Notes: generated from the sequence alone by a model not told the origin. Positions 8,896 through 19,058 are shown, counted from the stretch's first letter. The stretch is 40,671 bases of DNA from Tubiluchus corallicola (GCA_030141605.1 JAQGDQ010001444.1:1-40671); one strand, 5' to 3'. Made by a program: numbers and translations.

Positions 8896-10029
8896 CTACA
8901 AAATTAAGCACATCCATTCTGATGTTTTATTCCTGTCAGGGTGGCCACTCCTTTCATGGAAAGTATTTCTCCTTGAATGCATGTGTGCATTATTGCAAAA
9001 GGCTGAGTTGTAATGGCTTTCTTCTTCCACCGCGAAGTTGTAACTTCTAATGTGCATATGTGGATGTGCTCCCTGCTTTAAGCCATATCCATTGTTGGGG
9101 GGAGCACATGTATAAAGTGGTGGTTTTGGACGGCTTTCACATTGTCTTTGAAAGACATCATTTCTAGAGTACATGCGTGGGTTTGCTTCTCCGATCTCGA
9201 CAAATTCATTGCTTATACGAGTAGCTAGAATAGGTTGGGTATCAACTCTGCTAAATTCAACACTGACAGTTTTACATGGGACTGATTTTTGGTGACTTGG
9301 TGGTTTTGTTTCCAGGGAGACATTCCTAGTATGCACGAAGGCATCTGCTGCCTCAAATCTACCAAAACCTATGTTATTGTCACCTATGTAGAAACCAAAT
9401 GTAACGTGATCCCATCTACAGTATTTCTCATCAAGTATTCCACATTTTTTGTCCACAGAAACATTATATTTTGAGAGCATAGAGTCTGGCTTCCATATCC
9501 ATGTTTCGGCAGTTTCTGCACTGAGATAAACCATGCTGTTTTTTTTTACCTTTGGATAATTGTCAAATTCTTTAATACCTTGGGGGTGTATGACTATGAC
9601 ATGCATCACCTGTTGCTTATATAGAAATGCTCCCAACACCTTCAGGCTTGGCAGCTTACCCCCGCAGCATGCCATACCATATTTGGTTATTAAATCGGAT
9701 AGTTTGTAGCTGATTACATAATTTCCATATCTTGAACTGTGACGTCTAAATACAGGTGAGCAGCAATAGTCATTTATTTTTGAGTCTGTTAATTTGTAGG
9801 TGATGTCTATGCTCCACCAAGAAAGATTTCCAAAGTTGCGTTTCCGTTTTCCTATGAATTTTCCTTCCTTGGTTATCTTTAGCAAGGCATGCAGATTTGT
9901 ATCATGTCTCAAATTTGTAAATTTAAATTCTAGTGAGTGATGTATAGCTGGGTATTTAATATTCCATTCATGTGTTTTTTTTTCTAAAATTAAGTTGAAG
10001 TTGCAATCACAGAAAAATACTGGTATTCT
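8896..10029 (-). CDS. Unrecognised large ORF B, ends in CaaX-like CLIL; no early ATG
   Basis: The minus-strand frame is open for 377 codons, from just after a stop at 10032-10030 to TAG at 8898-8896. The first in-frame ATG is only at 9675, which would discard about 118 residues that look protein-like (for example NFGNLSWWSIDITYKL and YGNYVISYKLSDLITKYG). The start is therefore lost, non-AUG, or supplied by splicing. The middle looks beta-rich with many aromatics. The last third is basic and rich in His, Asn and Arg. The C-terminus is MCLIL, with CLIL fitting a geranylgeranylation-type CaaX box. It lies 4 bp downstream of ORF A in the same direction. I recognise no family. A second gene of an endogenous viral insertion or an orphan host gene are both possible. 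Confidence 0.5.
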   Translation of the reverse strand, partial: RIPVFFCDCNFNLILEKKTHEWNIKYPAIHHSLEFKFTNLRHDTNLHALLKITKEGKFIGKRKRNFGNLSWWSIDITYKLTDSKINDYCCSPVFRRHSSRYGNYVISYKLSDLITKYGMACCGGKLPSLKVLGAFLYKQQVMHVIVIHPQGIKEFDNYPKVKKNSMVYLSAETAETWIWKPDSMLSKYNVSVDKKCGILDEKYCRWDHVTFGFYIGDNNIGFGRFEAADAFVHTRNVSLETKPPSHQKSVPCKTVSVEFSRVDTQPILATRISNEFVEIGEANPRMYSRNDVFQRQCESRPKPPLYTCAPPNNGYGLKQGAHPHMHIRSYNFAVEEESHYNSAFCNNAHMHSRRNTFHERSGHPDRNKTSEWMCLIL

Positions 10030-10033
10030 TTAT

Positions 10034-11293
10034 TTATAGGTCATACTCATCTTCTGATTTTTGATCAGGTACTTCTCTTGTCCTTATCCCTCTTCCTCGT
10101 CTTAAGGTGCTGTACGTCTTGTCGATGCTTTTCTCTAATCCCATATCTTCAAGGGATGCCGCGGCCTTATCTGGGCCTTCCAAAAAGGCTTCCATGCCAT
10201 CTCTGCGAAGATTTTTGCCTACATATCGAGCAAACTTTTTTATTCGATCTGACACATCCGGTGCTTTGTAGTTCCAGATATAATTCCTTTCATCGACTAA
10301 AACATCTGGGTCAGAAATAATGTGCATTAATACTGTTGTTAAAACTTTGTTTCTTGCAGGACTAAGAGTTAAGAAGGCATTTTTGCAGAAGATTTTTGCG
10401 TAAATATAATCCACCTTCTCAGAGTCGACATATGTTTCCAAAAAATCTTTAAGACTTTCTAAATCTCCGTCGTCTAAATGTCCATCGGTCCAGAAGGATG
10501 TTATTTTTCTCACAAGCGTATTAGTGTCGAAGCCAGTCACATCGCAGGCTTCAGCTAGGAATTTTGGAAGAGCTAAAGAGGCCCATGCCAGATGTCTCAT
10601 TACTGAAAAGACAATTAAAGTATAGAGACCAGCTATTCTTTCTTGTTTTTTTTCTTGAACAATTTGAAGCCCATAGACTATGAGTGCTTGAGCTAGGTTG
10701 TCAGGTTCTGAAAAAGCAGAATGCATTGACAGAACTTCATCTTCTGTGAGAGTTAATGTTAAAATTTGGTAGGTAGGAAGGATATTTTTCATGGAACTCT
10801 GAATACCATGGGAGAATATTTTTCTCAGAACTTTTGGTGGATTGCCGGCACATCTGGTGAGGACCATAATAAGAAATCCAAGAGAGTCTAAGAATGATTG
10901 ATGAGTCTGAAAGCATTCTGTTCCTTTAAAGTAGTGCTCTATTTTTCTCCAAGAATCTGAGTGTAATGTTTGATCAGAGGCCCCAGTTAATCGACCATAC
11001 TGAGTTTTGAGCTCAGCAATTCTTAAGGTTATGCGCTCCGTGTCAAATTTAGCATCTGGAATCCATTCTTCTAGCTGTCTCCTAATGGAGGTGTTGACAA
11101 AGCTCCATTCTCGGCCTACTACCCAGGCACCCAACACGGCTCCTGCGTTTTGGGCGTGCTCTCTGATGAGCGTCATTTTTAGAGCTGTTTCTAGCCAATC
11201 ATAAGATCCTTCTATTGAGGAGAACCTGTTTGGGATTTCGTTGCTCGACCACTTGACATTCCCTACATCAAAAATTACATCAAATTCCGCCAT
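10034..11293 (-). CDS. Unrecognised intronless 419-residue ORF A, mostly helical
   Basis: The ATG at 11293 is the first in frame (an in-frame TGA lies upstream). TAA at 10036-10034 is the stop, directly followed by AATAAA. The protein is intact and starts MAEFDVIFDVGNVKW. Its middle is predicted by eye to be almost entirely amphipathic helices (KFDTERITLRIAELKTQYG, SFLDSLGFLIMVLTRC, AQALIVYGLQIVQEKKQERI, YAKIFCKNAFLTLSPARNKV). It ends with a basic RRGRGIRTR patch and an acidic tail (KSEDEYDL). There is no signal peptide, membrane span or enzyme motif. A single long exon with a helical core and charged disordered tail would fit an RNA-virus nucleoprotein captured in the genome, but I cannot align it to any family. 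It may instead be a lineage-specific gene. Confidence 0.6.
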   Translation of the reverse strand: MAEFDVIFDVGNVKWSSNEIPNRFSSIEGSYDWLETALKMTLIREHAQNAGAVLGAWVVGREWSFVNTSIRRQLEEWIPDAKFDTERITLRIAELKTQYGRLTGASDQTLHSDSWRKIEHYFKGTECFQTHQSFLDSLGFLIMVLTRCAGNPPKVLRKIFSHGIQSSMKNILPTYQILTLTLTEDEVLSMHSAFSEPDNLAQALIVYGLQIVQEKKQERIAGLYTLIVFSVMRHLAWASLALPKFLAEACDVTGFDTNTLVRKITSFWTDGHLDDGDLESLKDFLETYVDSEKVDYIYAKIFCKNAFLTLSPARNKVLTTVLMHIISDPDVLVDERNYIWNYKAPDVSDRIKKFARYVGKNLRRDGMEAFLEGPDKAAASLEDMGLEKSIDKTYSTLRRGRGIRTREVPDQKSEDEYDL

Positions 11294-11610
11294 TAGTGGA
11301 ACGAATCTCTTCAACAGTCAAGACACGTCTGGACTTTTCAACTTCAAATTTGTTGGTGTTGTTTTTGGTCAAATAGAATCCTTTATTCTAACAATGTTGC
11401 AACATCAATCCACTTGTCCCATCTCAAATGCATTTTAGGATAGAAGAGTTCAGTTGCCCCTCTACGCATTGACCCGCAGCACTTTTCTGTAACAAAAATT
11501 AAGTGTTAGTTAACAAGCGAAACCAGTTTTTTTGCACACGTCACGTATATACATATAATTTTCTTACCTTGTCCTGTTATTTAATACATAGATCGCAGAA
11601 TGTTAATCAA

Positions 11611-11853
11611 CTAGTGGGGTCCACCTCGCAATGGCCATTCAGGCAGTCTGTTTTGGTTGTAAATCTGAAACTTGCGCAAGTTGTGCTTCAGATTTAACTC
11701 GTCGGAAAAGATGTTCTTACGCCTCCTCGAGTGAACCAGTAAACTCCCGTGGGGGAGGCCAACATAAGATGCCACCATGTTTTTGGTGGCCTGTTTGTAC
11801 GCCTCCAATGTGAGCTGACTATCTTCAGTGACAGTATCAGTTAATAGTTGGCA
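11611..11853 (-). CDS. Possible terminal exon, unknown protein
   Basis: The minus-strand frame is open from a potential acceptor (CATAATTAG, AG at 11855-11854) to TAG at 11613-11611. The encoded sequence has good protein-like composition (VTEDSQLTLEAYKQATKNMV, RRRKNIFSDELNLKHNLRKF, then NRLPEWPLRGGPH). There is no initiator ATG at its start, so it would need an upstream exon. No family recognised. It overlaps the first codons of the zinc-finger frame on the other strand, and the two probably cannot both be real here. Confidence 0.3.
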   Translation of the reverse strand, partial: CQLLTDTVTEDSQLTLEAYKQATKNMVASYVGLPHGSLLVHSRRRKNIFSDELNLKHNLRKFQIYNQNRLPEWPLRGGPH

Positions 11854-12137
11854 CTAATTATGATGAAAATACCTGGATTTTATTTGGAAACGACGAGGTA
11901 GCGCGAGATTCTTCGGCGTCGACTTACGGTCTGTTTAAGGACGAAGAAAGTCGAACATCGATAACACTGAATTATCTTGTGCAGGTCAGCAACCACTGTC
12001 CTGAGTGTGGGAAGGTGATTCCCGACTGGAAGTCGACAAAATTGCATGTGAAAGAAAGCCACGAATTGGTCGTCGATAGGCTAAAGTTTCCATTGCCGGT
12101 ACCTGGAATCTCCCAAGTTCAGCGGTATTTATGTTAA
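11832..12137 (+). CDS. Open frame with one C2H2 zinc finger (exon or fragment)
   Basis: The plus-strand frame is open from 11832 (after TGA at 11829) to TAA at 12135-12137. It contains CPECGKVIPDWKSTKLHV and a following KESH: a C-x2-C-x12-H-x4-H finger with the usual CGK turn (Cys codons at 11997 and 12006). Ahead of the finger is an acidic segment (NDEVARDSS, KDEESRTS). It has no Met, so it must be part of a spliced gene or a decayed copy. A CAG|GTCAGC donor-like site just before the finger and weak AG acceptors near 11840 could allow splicing. One finger alone does not give a function. Confidence 0.35.
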   Translation, partial: QYQLIVGTNYDENTWILFGNDEVARDSSASTYGLFKDEESRTSITLNYLVQVSNHCPECGKVIPDWKSTKLHVKESHELVVDRLKFPLPVPGISQVQRYLC

Positions 12138-14507
12138 TGTACAGCAGAAGTATGTGTCCGTGAGCAGTGAAGAGAGTATAGAATGGTGAAGCATTGTGCT
12201 TGGGGTACATATGATGTGGATGTTCGGTACAACAAAAAACACTTAGACAAGTGTCACCAATTGATAGAAGCATGCAGGAGGGCACGTGAACCAATTCAAA
12301 ATTAATAAAAATCCCGCTGTCTGTTTAGAGATTCCTAACATTTTATTCATACTGCTGGCTACATGTAGAAATGTGACATGCTATATAAAGACTTAACACA
12401 CTGGAACAAGATACTCGTTACTGTACATCTTGACTGTAATTATTAATAGTCACTAAGTTTAGTTTTCTTCTAACTTACTGCTTTTTTTTATTTAATTCAT
12501 TCAATTTTCATGTTTATTGCAGGAATTTAAATCACTATATGCAGCTACCAAAAATAACTTGTATTAGATAGTAGTAAATAATTCTACTTAAACAATCTAC
12601 TTTATTCAAACATATTTGAAATGCTACTGATATCTCACAAAATTACTTATTGCAGGAAATAAAAGACACGTTATTTACTGGTCGTTTACTAGCTGATATT
12701 TTAAACATACTTTTTCTACTGGCAATAAATTAAACTGCTACATGCTACTACCAAACCAAACAAATACCAGTACTGTATCATATATGTGATAATAATAAAA
12801 CGGTAGTGATAAATGAGCTACGTAAACGATTTAGACAATGGAAACAAATCTCAAATGGTTGCTAATATTTCAAAAAAATAAATTACTAAAGCAAAGAATT
12901 AGTGGTTATAATAGACAACCATTATTTACTTGTCATTTTTCTGCTATTTTTCAAATTTTGCTCTTTTCTACTGGTTTTTAAACAAAAGACCTTGGCAGAT
13001 GACAACACAGTCAAATAGTGAATGTAGAAGTTTGAAGATTAGCAACTTGAAATAAATTTTGTGACATGAAACTTTTGACTTAAAACTGTTGTAAGTCCTG
13101 ACCAGTAAAGGCCATTTATTCCCTAGCCTCTATTCAATGATTTTCAGTCTCAGTCATTATTATCACTCTGTTCTGTGTGCTCAGTTCCTGGTTGTGTATA
13201 AATTCCTATCACAATAGTTCCTAAAATGTGGTCCTGTGTTGGACCGTCCCACTGGAGTCGGTTCATGCAATATGAATGAAATATAGGCGTAGATCTTACG
13301 TAAAAAAACTTACCCGAGTGTAATCAATTTCTCAACAATATTTATAAAGTATTTAATTTATAATGCGCTAGTAATTTATCAGCGTAATTGCTTACATAAA
13401 GTAAAGTACCACAAAGTCGAAATTTTGAATATACACTTGTTTCACCATTTAACTTCCTCTATCTTTAACGCCCCCCTATGTGTGCAAAATCGAAACTGAA
13501 ACTTTTGTTGCTTCCAAGAAGGCGCTAGTAAAACAAAGTCGAAGCGTGTTGTTTACATATAATAGCTGTAAACTAATCTTTCATTAGTGAATGAGTCACT
13601 GGTAACTTTTTCGTAAAAATATGCTTTGGTAATGGTAGTAAAAGTCATGAATGCTTTAAATATTTTATTTTGAAATGTTTTATAAGTAAAAACTGCGATG
13701 TAGTTTAGTCCTAGTTGCAGGTGCTAATTTAATTAAAGGGGGAAAAAGGGCAGTTTTAAAGTATATCCCAAAAACTTTAAATGCAAAGTTATATTTCTTA
13801 GCATTGCATATTGTGTTGACTTAATAAGTGAAAAAAAGTAAATTCCTAAAATATTTGCACCACGTGGCAGCACTACATCGCTATGCTTTAAAGTTATAAT
13901 ATTGGTTTACGGATCTCTCGACTTATCTCAAGTGTCGAAGTGTTAAACTTCGAGACTCAACTGTAACAATACCATAGATATGGTTTGTGTAGATCAAAGA
14001 TCTTGGTGATTGCTTAGGAGTGTTCTGCATTCTAGACTGTCATGTTGCTCTGATCTTCTTTGTTTAAGTTCATAATTAGTTTAATAAATACTACTTTATT
14101 ATGCACGCATTTGTCTGGTTGCTAATATTATTGTAGCGTGTAACATCAACTACTAGGGTCTGGGGGAGTGGTGTAAGCTCCTGCAGCAAGGCCGAAATTC
14201 TAGAAAGTAGATTAATTATTTCACAAATTGTTTCATTCTGTTTTATTGCATAGTAATGCATACACCCACTAAATTTATGGGAAATTATGAAAATATTTAT
14301 AACCTATTCGAGATTTCAGCAATAAGAGCCCACGGTAATAATGATAATTATCATGCACAGACTATTTTATAAAAAAATTATAGTGACTATAGTGGTTTTG
14401 CAAGTTTTGCGGAAAATGCTGAAAATATTTAACCTATTTTATACTTGCAATTTACGTCTATAGACTCTGTACATCTTTGGTTTGCTGAACGTATGTTTAT
14501 AATCTGA
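12138..14507. other. AT-rich intergenic stretch, no gene seen
   Basis: About 2.4 kb without an ORF of note, RNA gene or tandem repeat. Local compositions vary slightly (a CpG-containing patch near 13440-13560), but nothing could be assigned. Confidence 0.5.
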
Positions 14508-15168
14508 GCTGCTAGTAAGATTAAGGCAGGTAGACAAAAATTCAAAGCTTCAATAACTAACCTGAGAAAAACATTAAAATTCCCAATCATTGAAGCACAC
14601 AAAGAATATTTTATTCTGCTTTTTATATTTAAATACATTAACAACATCAGCAAACCATTCCAGAATAACAGATTTACCTTTTTTCCAAATCCCATCGTTA
14701 ATTCCAGAACAAGCAATCTAAAACAAATTAAGACAAATACCCACTATGGAACGAATTCTGTAATCAATCAAGCAATTCTACTTTGGAATTCTCTACCATT
14801 ACAGGTTAAACAAATAAAGTCGAAATCAGCATTTAAAACAAAATTAAAATCACTAATATTAACCAGATATGAAATACCATCACACCAGTACGACAACATA
14901 CACACTAATTCAGAATTCATATATCCACGGCCATATTAATTAAATCATAAGTTTTTCATTTTTTGTGCATAGTTGTAAATATGTTTGATTTTATTCGTCG
15001 TTACTTTCCATTACTGCACAGTAGTTTAGATTGCGCTGACGCATTTGCCTTCAACAGTGTAAGTTTTTATTAACTAACACTGATTTATCATCTCTGTAAA
15101 GTTTTTATCAGTGATTATCAATGTATTTTAATGGCAAATAAACATTATTATATATTATATACACATAA
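14508..15168 (+). mobile_element. Non-LTR retrotransposon 3' end, CR1-like (family 2, copy D)
   Basis: The frame is open from 14508 to TAA at 14937-14939. It encodes a typical LINE C-terminal tail: KEYFILLFIFKYINNI, then HYGTNSVINQAILLWNSLP, FKTKLKSLILTRYE, ending YPRPY. The LWNSLP block followed by a Phe-Lys helix is characteristic of CR1-like and related polymerase ends. A 3' UTR with AATAAA near 15141 follows and the copy ends in an AT-rich tail near 15168. The second copy at 19608-19979 ends with the same FPRPY-type residues. Confidence 0.75.
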
Positions 15169-16437
15169 ATCAAATGAATTTGAAAACAGTCGAGTCGAAA
15201 CTCGAAATCGATAAATTAAAGTTAAAGAAACGCAAGTTTTATTTAGTTGAGAAAAATATCACAACCATTTTAGTGAAAGCAACGAAGTACTGAACCGAAC
15301 AGAATTAAGAAGGCATTAGTAAAAAATTCGCTTCTCTTATGTAAGTGAATTCCTGAAACAGGGGCGCAGCGTGTCAAATTCTTCACGCCACCTATATACA
15401 AAAATGGCCAGAAACAACCTTGTGTTTTTACATCTTATGCTTGTATAATTTTTATATACAATTGTTTCCGAAAAATAGCATTATAATATTACGAACACAG
15501 TTACGTAGATTCAGCTATATATAACTAGGAAACTGACTGCAAATTAACATAATTTATTAAGGCCAGATATTTTAACAATATAAACATATTTTATTCTATT
15601 AAGACCAGACGGAATTTCCTTGAAGTTTTTCTCTAATTGGCAGCCGTAGATTTAGTATTGTAAAATAGAATCATACGTCTAAATCTAGAAAACGTCTTAC
15701 TTGTGACATACAATACTGACCCTGAACACTTGCCTTTACTTCTTGCACTAAACAGACTCGACGTGTAGAATTTGACTCACATCAGGAACGATGATTCCTC
15801 GTGATGTTGCTTCAACGGTCTGAGCAGTTTTGCATAACAAGACGACTTTTTGGAGTCGGAATCGTTACGCGTGCCTAGCAACTGTCACCGCTATAATTCA
15901 ATCTGCTGTACGATGCTTATCATTAATTAATGGCTTCTCTGTTCTAGACTACTGAGCCTAACTTATTCATTAGTAAAGTCTGTAAATGGTAAACACTAAA
16001 AAGTAAAGGTAGCGTACGTATTTTCCATAATTCACTTATAGAAGCATCATATTTTATCTTTTGTTTGTTTAAGACATGTAGATGCCACGAACACATTGTT
16101 CTTTCGCTCATTGTTCTTTCGTTCCATTTTAAATTATTTTTGATTGATAAATTTCCACGAAATGTTAACTACGACGTCTGTAATTATACACGGTAGAAAT
16201 TTGATCTGACTGGTCTAACCTATCTATACCAGGGCGACTTGTTAGTGTTGGTAAAATATTGAACAAATGCACCTAAGCCTATTGCTGTCGATTAATCATA
16301 TGCTAATTAATCATTTATCATCATTTCATCATTTGCCATTAGTACCAAGCATGCTTTCGCCTTTACATAGTGAGTCAGTTGACAATTTTGACTGAAACAC
16401 AACACGCTGCTTAAATACGTACCAAAAGTTTTATACG
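15169..16437. other. Intergenic stretch, no gene seen
   Basis: No coding frame or RNA gene recognised. The right end runs into the 41-bp satellite. Confidence 0.5.
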
Positions 16438-16960
16438 AGGAATACTTAGTACTTTCACGAACCGTAATCCTAAGCACGTGGAATACTTGGTACTTTCACG
16501 AACCGTAATCCTAAGCACGTGGAATACTTGGTACTTTCACGAACCGTAATCCTAAGCACGTGGAATACTTGGTACTTTCATGAAACGTAATCCTAAGCAC
16601 GTGGAATACTTAGTACTTTCACGAACCGTAATCCCAAGTACGTGGAATACTTGGTACTTTCACGAACCGTAATCCTAAGCACGTGGAATACTTGGTACTT
16701 TCACGAACCGTAATCCTAAGCACGTGGAATACTTGGTACTTTCACGAACCGTAATCCTAAGCACGTGGAATACTTGGTACTTTCACGAACCGTAATCCTA
16801 AGCACGTGGAATACTTGGTACTTTCATGAAACGTAATCCTAAGCACGTGGAATACTTAGTACTTTCACGAACCGTAATCCCAAGTACGTGGAATACTTGG
16901 TACTTTCACGAACCGTAATCCTAGGTACGTGGAATACTTGATACTTTCACGAAACGTCGA
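16438..16960. repeat. 41-bp satellite, about 12.5 units, nine with CACGTG
   Basis: The unit is based on GGAATACTTGGTACTTTCAC followed by GAACCGTAATCCTAAGCACGT. Nine units carry CACGTG at their junction (16475, 16516, 16557, 16598, 16680, 16721, 16762, 16803, 16844); three carry TACGTG. A variant pair (one unit with TCATGAAACG, the next with TTAGTA and CCCAAGTACG) occurs twice, exactly 246 bp (six units) apart, so a six-unit block has been duplicated. The array is non-coding. Confidence 0.95.
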
Positions 16961-17738
16961 TCAAGTGCTTATGAATGGTACAGACTTTTTATTGTATTTA
17001 CATACTCAACTCTCTGACTTCTAACAATTTTTCTTTTTCTCTGCTGAGTATTACATTTGAGTTCATTTTTTTCCATTCTCCATATCAGCTGCATTTAAAC
17101 AAATGTTCAGTAGTGTCTTCTTTCTTACAAGATGAGCATAGTAATTGATCCTTGAACTAATTCCTCTAACTTTTATCATATTAACCCTATTTTTTCAGAA
17201 CATCTTTGACCACCTTCTGGCTTGCATGTGTCTATATAACTTTGTAGTGTCTGCTCAGTATGTTTTAACAATCTTAATAAGCACTTTTCCTGCATTTTTC
17301 TGCACAATCGCTTTTTATGAAACATTCAATCATACTCTTTATTTCTTTTTTCATGATCTTCACCTTTTCCTTACCGGCGTCTAGTTTATATTTTCTTACG
17401 GCCTCAATTACTTCATTGTAGCACGACCATTCATATGCATTGTATGGGGGTGGGTGGGGGGGGGGGTGATTGTACGTGCTGTATATAGAAGTGTGTCTTA
17501 CTAATTTTTTTTGCATAATACTGTCTTTACGTTTTTAACTCCTGTTTTGTATATGGAAGAACTTCTGTAATAAAGGTAATATGTTCAATTCAACTCAACT
17601 AAACTAAACTCAACTCAACTCAACTCAACTCATGACTGTTCAATTCAAATTCAAATCGCGTTGAATTGGTGGGTAGCAAGTCTGGTAGCAAGTCTGGCCC
17701 GTGTTTATAACTGCTACAAGTCATACACTGTATGTTCC
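16961..17738. other. Intergenic stretch with G-run and (CAACT)n
   Basis: It contains a G-rich tract at about 17446-17468 (GGGGG, TGGG and then a run of G) that could form a G-quadruplex. A CAACT pentanucleotide microsatellite lies at about 17588-17632, and an 18-bp local duplication (GGTAGCAAGTCTG) at about 17670-17697. No gene seen. Confidence 0.6.
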
Positions 17739-18077
17739 TGTTGTGTTTTTTGTTTCTCTCGGAAGGCTCGGAGAGAAAACCAGAAAACACGTCGTCAAAT
17801 TAAACTAGTTTATTATGCGAGGATTCTACAACACAAAAGTATGAAGGAACGTGAAATGTTTACAGTAAACGTGATTATCTGGAAACGTGAAAGCGAGAAA
17901 GCGTATCTGAGAATATAAGGATACGAGAGAATGTGAGAGAATAATCTTCAGCGGCCAGCTCCGCCTTATATATCAGTGCAGAAAGTTCTCGAAACTTCTA
18001 CAAGGTAAGAAGATTGTTCTACTATACTATAGAACATTCTACAATATTCTATTTAATTCTAGTGGATCTCCACAACA
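17739..18077 (+). mobile_element. Solo LTR, copy 1
   Basis: Starts TGTTGTG and ends CACAACA, so it has TG...CA ends. The flanking 5-mers GTTCC (17734-17738) and GTTGC (18078-18082) form a one-mismatch target-site duplication. It is the same family as 24573-24931 and 34577-34941. The 5' part can fold (GTGTTTT and TTTCTCT pair with AGAGAAA and AAAACAC around CGGAAGGCTCG). A TATA box (TTATATA) lies at 17967-17973. No internal retrotransposon region adjoins, so this is a recombination-derived solo LTR of a 5-bp-duplicating element (Ty3/Gypsy, Copia or BEL type). Confidence 0.85.
17980..17999 (+). promoter_or_regulatory. Heat-shock-element-like motif in LTR copy 1
   Basis: GAA at 17981, TTC at 17986, GAA at 17991 and TTC at 17996 form four alternating nGAAn/nTTCn units in perfect 5-bp phase, just downstream of the TATA box. 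A second, weaker set (GAA 18032, TTC 18037, TTC 18047, TTC 18057) keeps the same 5-bp phase. Copies 2 and 3 retain a three-unit core (24820-24832; 34829-34841). HSF binding is inferred from the known nGAAn consensus, not shown. Confidence 0.6.
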
Positions 18078-18257
18078 GTTGCTGTTCATCGCAGGTAGCA
18101 AAACCATTGAACAAAACTAAAATGAGCAAAGAAAAACAGTAACAGTTTAAGCCAAAATTTTATTATTAATTTATAACAGTTTTACAAATTTTGCCTAGTT
18201 TTTACAATTGTGTTATTAACATCTATTCTCACGCGAAAAAAACGTTTATTGTCGTCG

Positions 18258-18322
18258 ATCACGTGTCGATCACGTGTGATCACGTGTCGATCACGTGTCA
18301 AACACGTGTCGATCACGTGTGA
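18258..18322. repeat. Helically phased array of six CACGTG E-boxes
   Basis: CACGTG occurs at 18260, 18271, 18281, 18292, 18303 and 18314, spaced 11, 10, 11, 11 and 11 bp, about one DNA turn. The context is GATCACGTGTC. It could be a small microsatellite-like expansion or a real bHLH-factor binding cluster. No adjacent gene start was recognised. Confidence 0.85.
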
Positions 18323-18999
18323 TTCAATCACCATAATTTCAGTTGTTTAGTCGACTGATATTTGCTGAATAAGTGTGAAAGAAATCGCAAAACTGCAGTT
18401 GCACAGAACACAATCGCAAACATTTTTGTATTATTATTTAATGCTATCTAACATCTGTAAAAATTACATGATTCGCGTGTGTTGTTAATATTGGTAGATC
18501 TTATCTTAGTACTATTATTGTAAGTTAGAAAAATTTCAACAATTCATACCTGCCAACTATAATTTTCTAATTAATAAGCCTTTTCACAAATTCGTTGTGC
18601 GCACGCGCAGTTGCTGTAGGTCAAAGACTAAGTGTATCACAGCAAAGTACAACCTTCACGTGACAGGTAGGTAAAGCAAAGCTGTATAGCGAATCAGTTC
18701 AGTAATTTCAATTGTTTTACGTGGCCTTTCCGAAGAGGAAAAATGAAATGCAACGAATGCAAAGAGGCAAAAATAAATAATAAAAAAGAGTGAAAACTGT
18801 GTACGAAAGTGAGAGCAAAACGGAAACAGCTAGGTTTCCCCGGGGGCTACTAGAACCAGGAAATCAAACGTAAGCATTGCACAAAGCTAAGGCTGGAAAG
18901 AGGCATGTGCTTAAGTGGGGACATATTTAATGATTGGTACAAAATGTATTCATCAATTCTCATCATAAAGGGACAAAAGGAAAATTACTGAAGGCAAAG
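18323..18999. other. Intergenic stretch, no gene seen
   Basis: Nothing recognised. A short frame at about 18743 (MKCNEC...) is too short to support. Confidence 0.4.
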
Positions 19000-19023
19000 A
19001 ATCAATCAATGAATCAATCAATG

Positions 19024-19058
<35 letters not shown>

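Noticed and set aside
10030-10036. Programmed frameshift joining ORF A to ORF B
   Set aside because: ORF A stops at 10034 and ORF B's frame has a stop at 10032-10030, so no shift site can bridge them.
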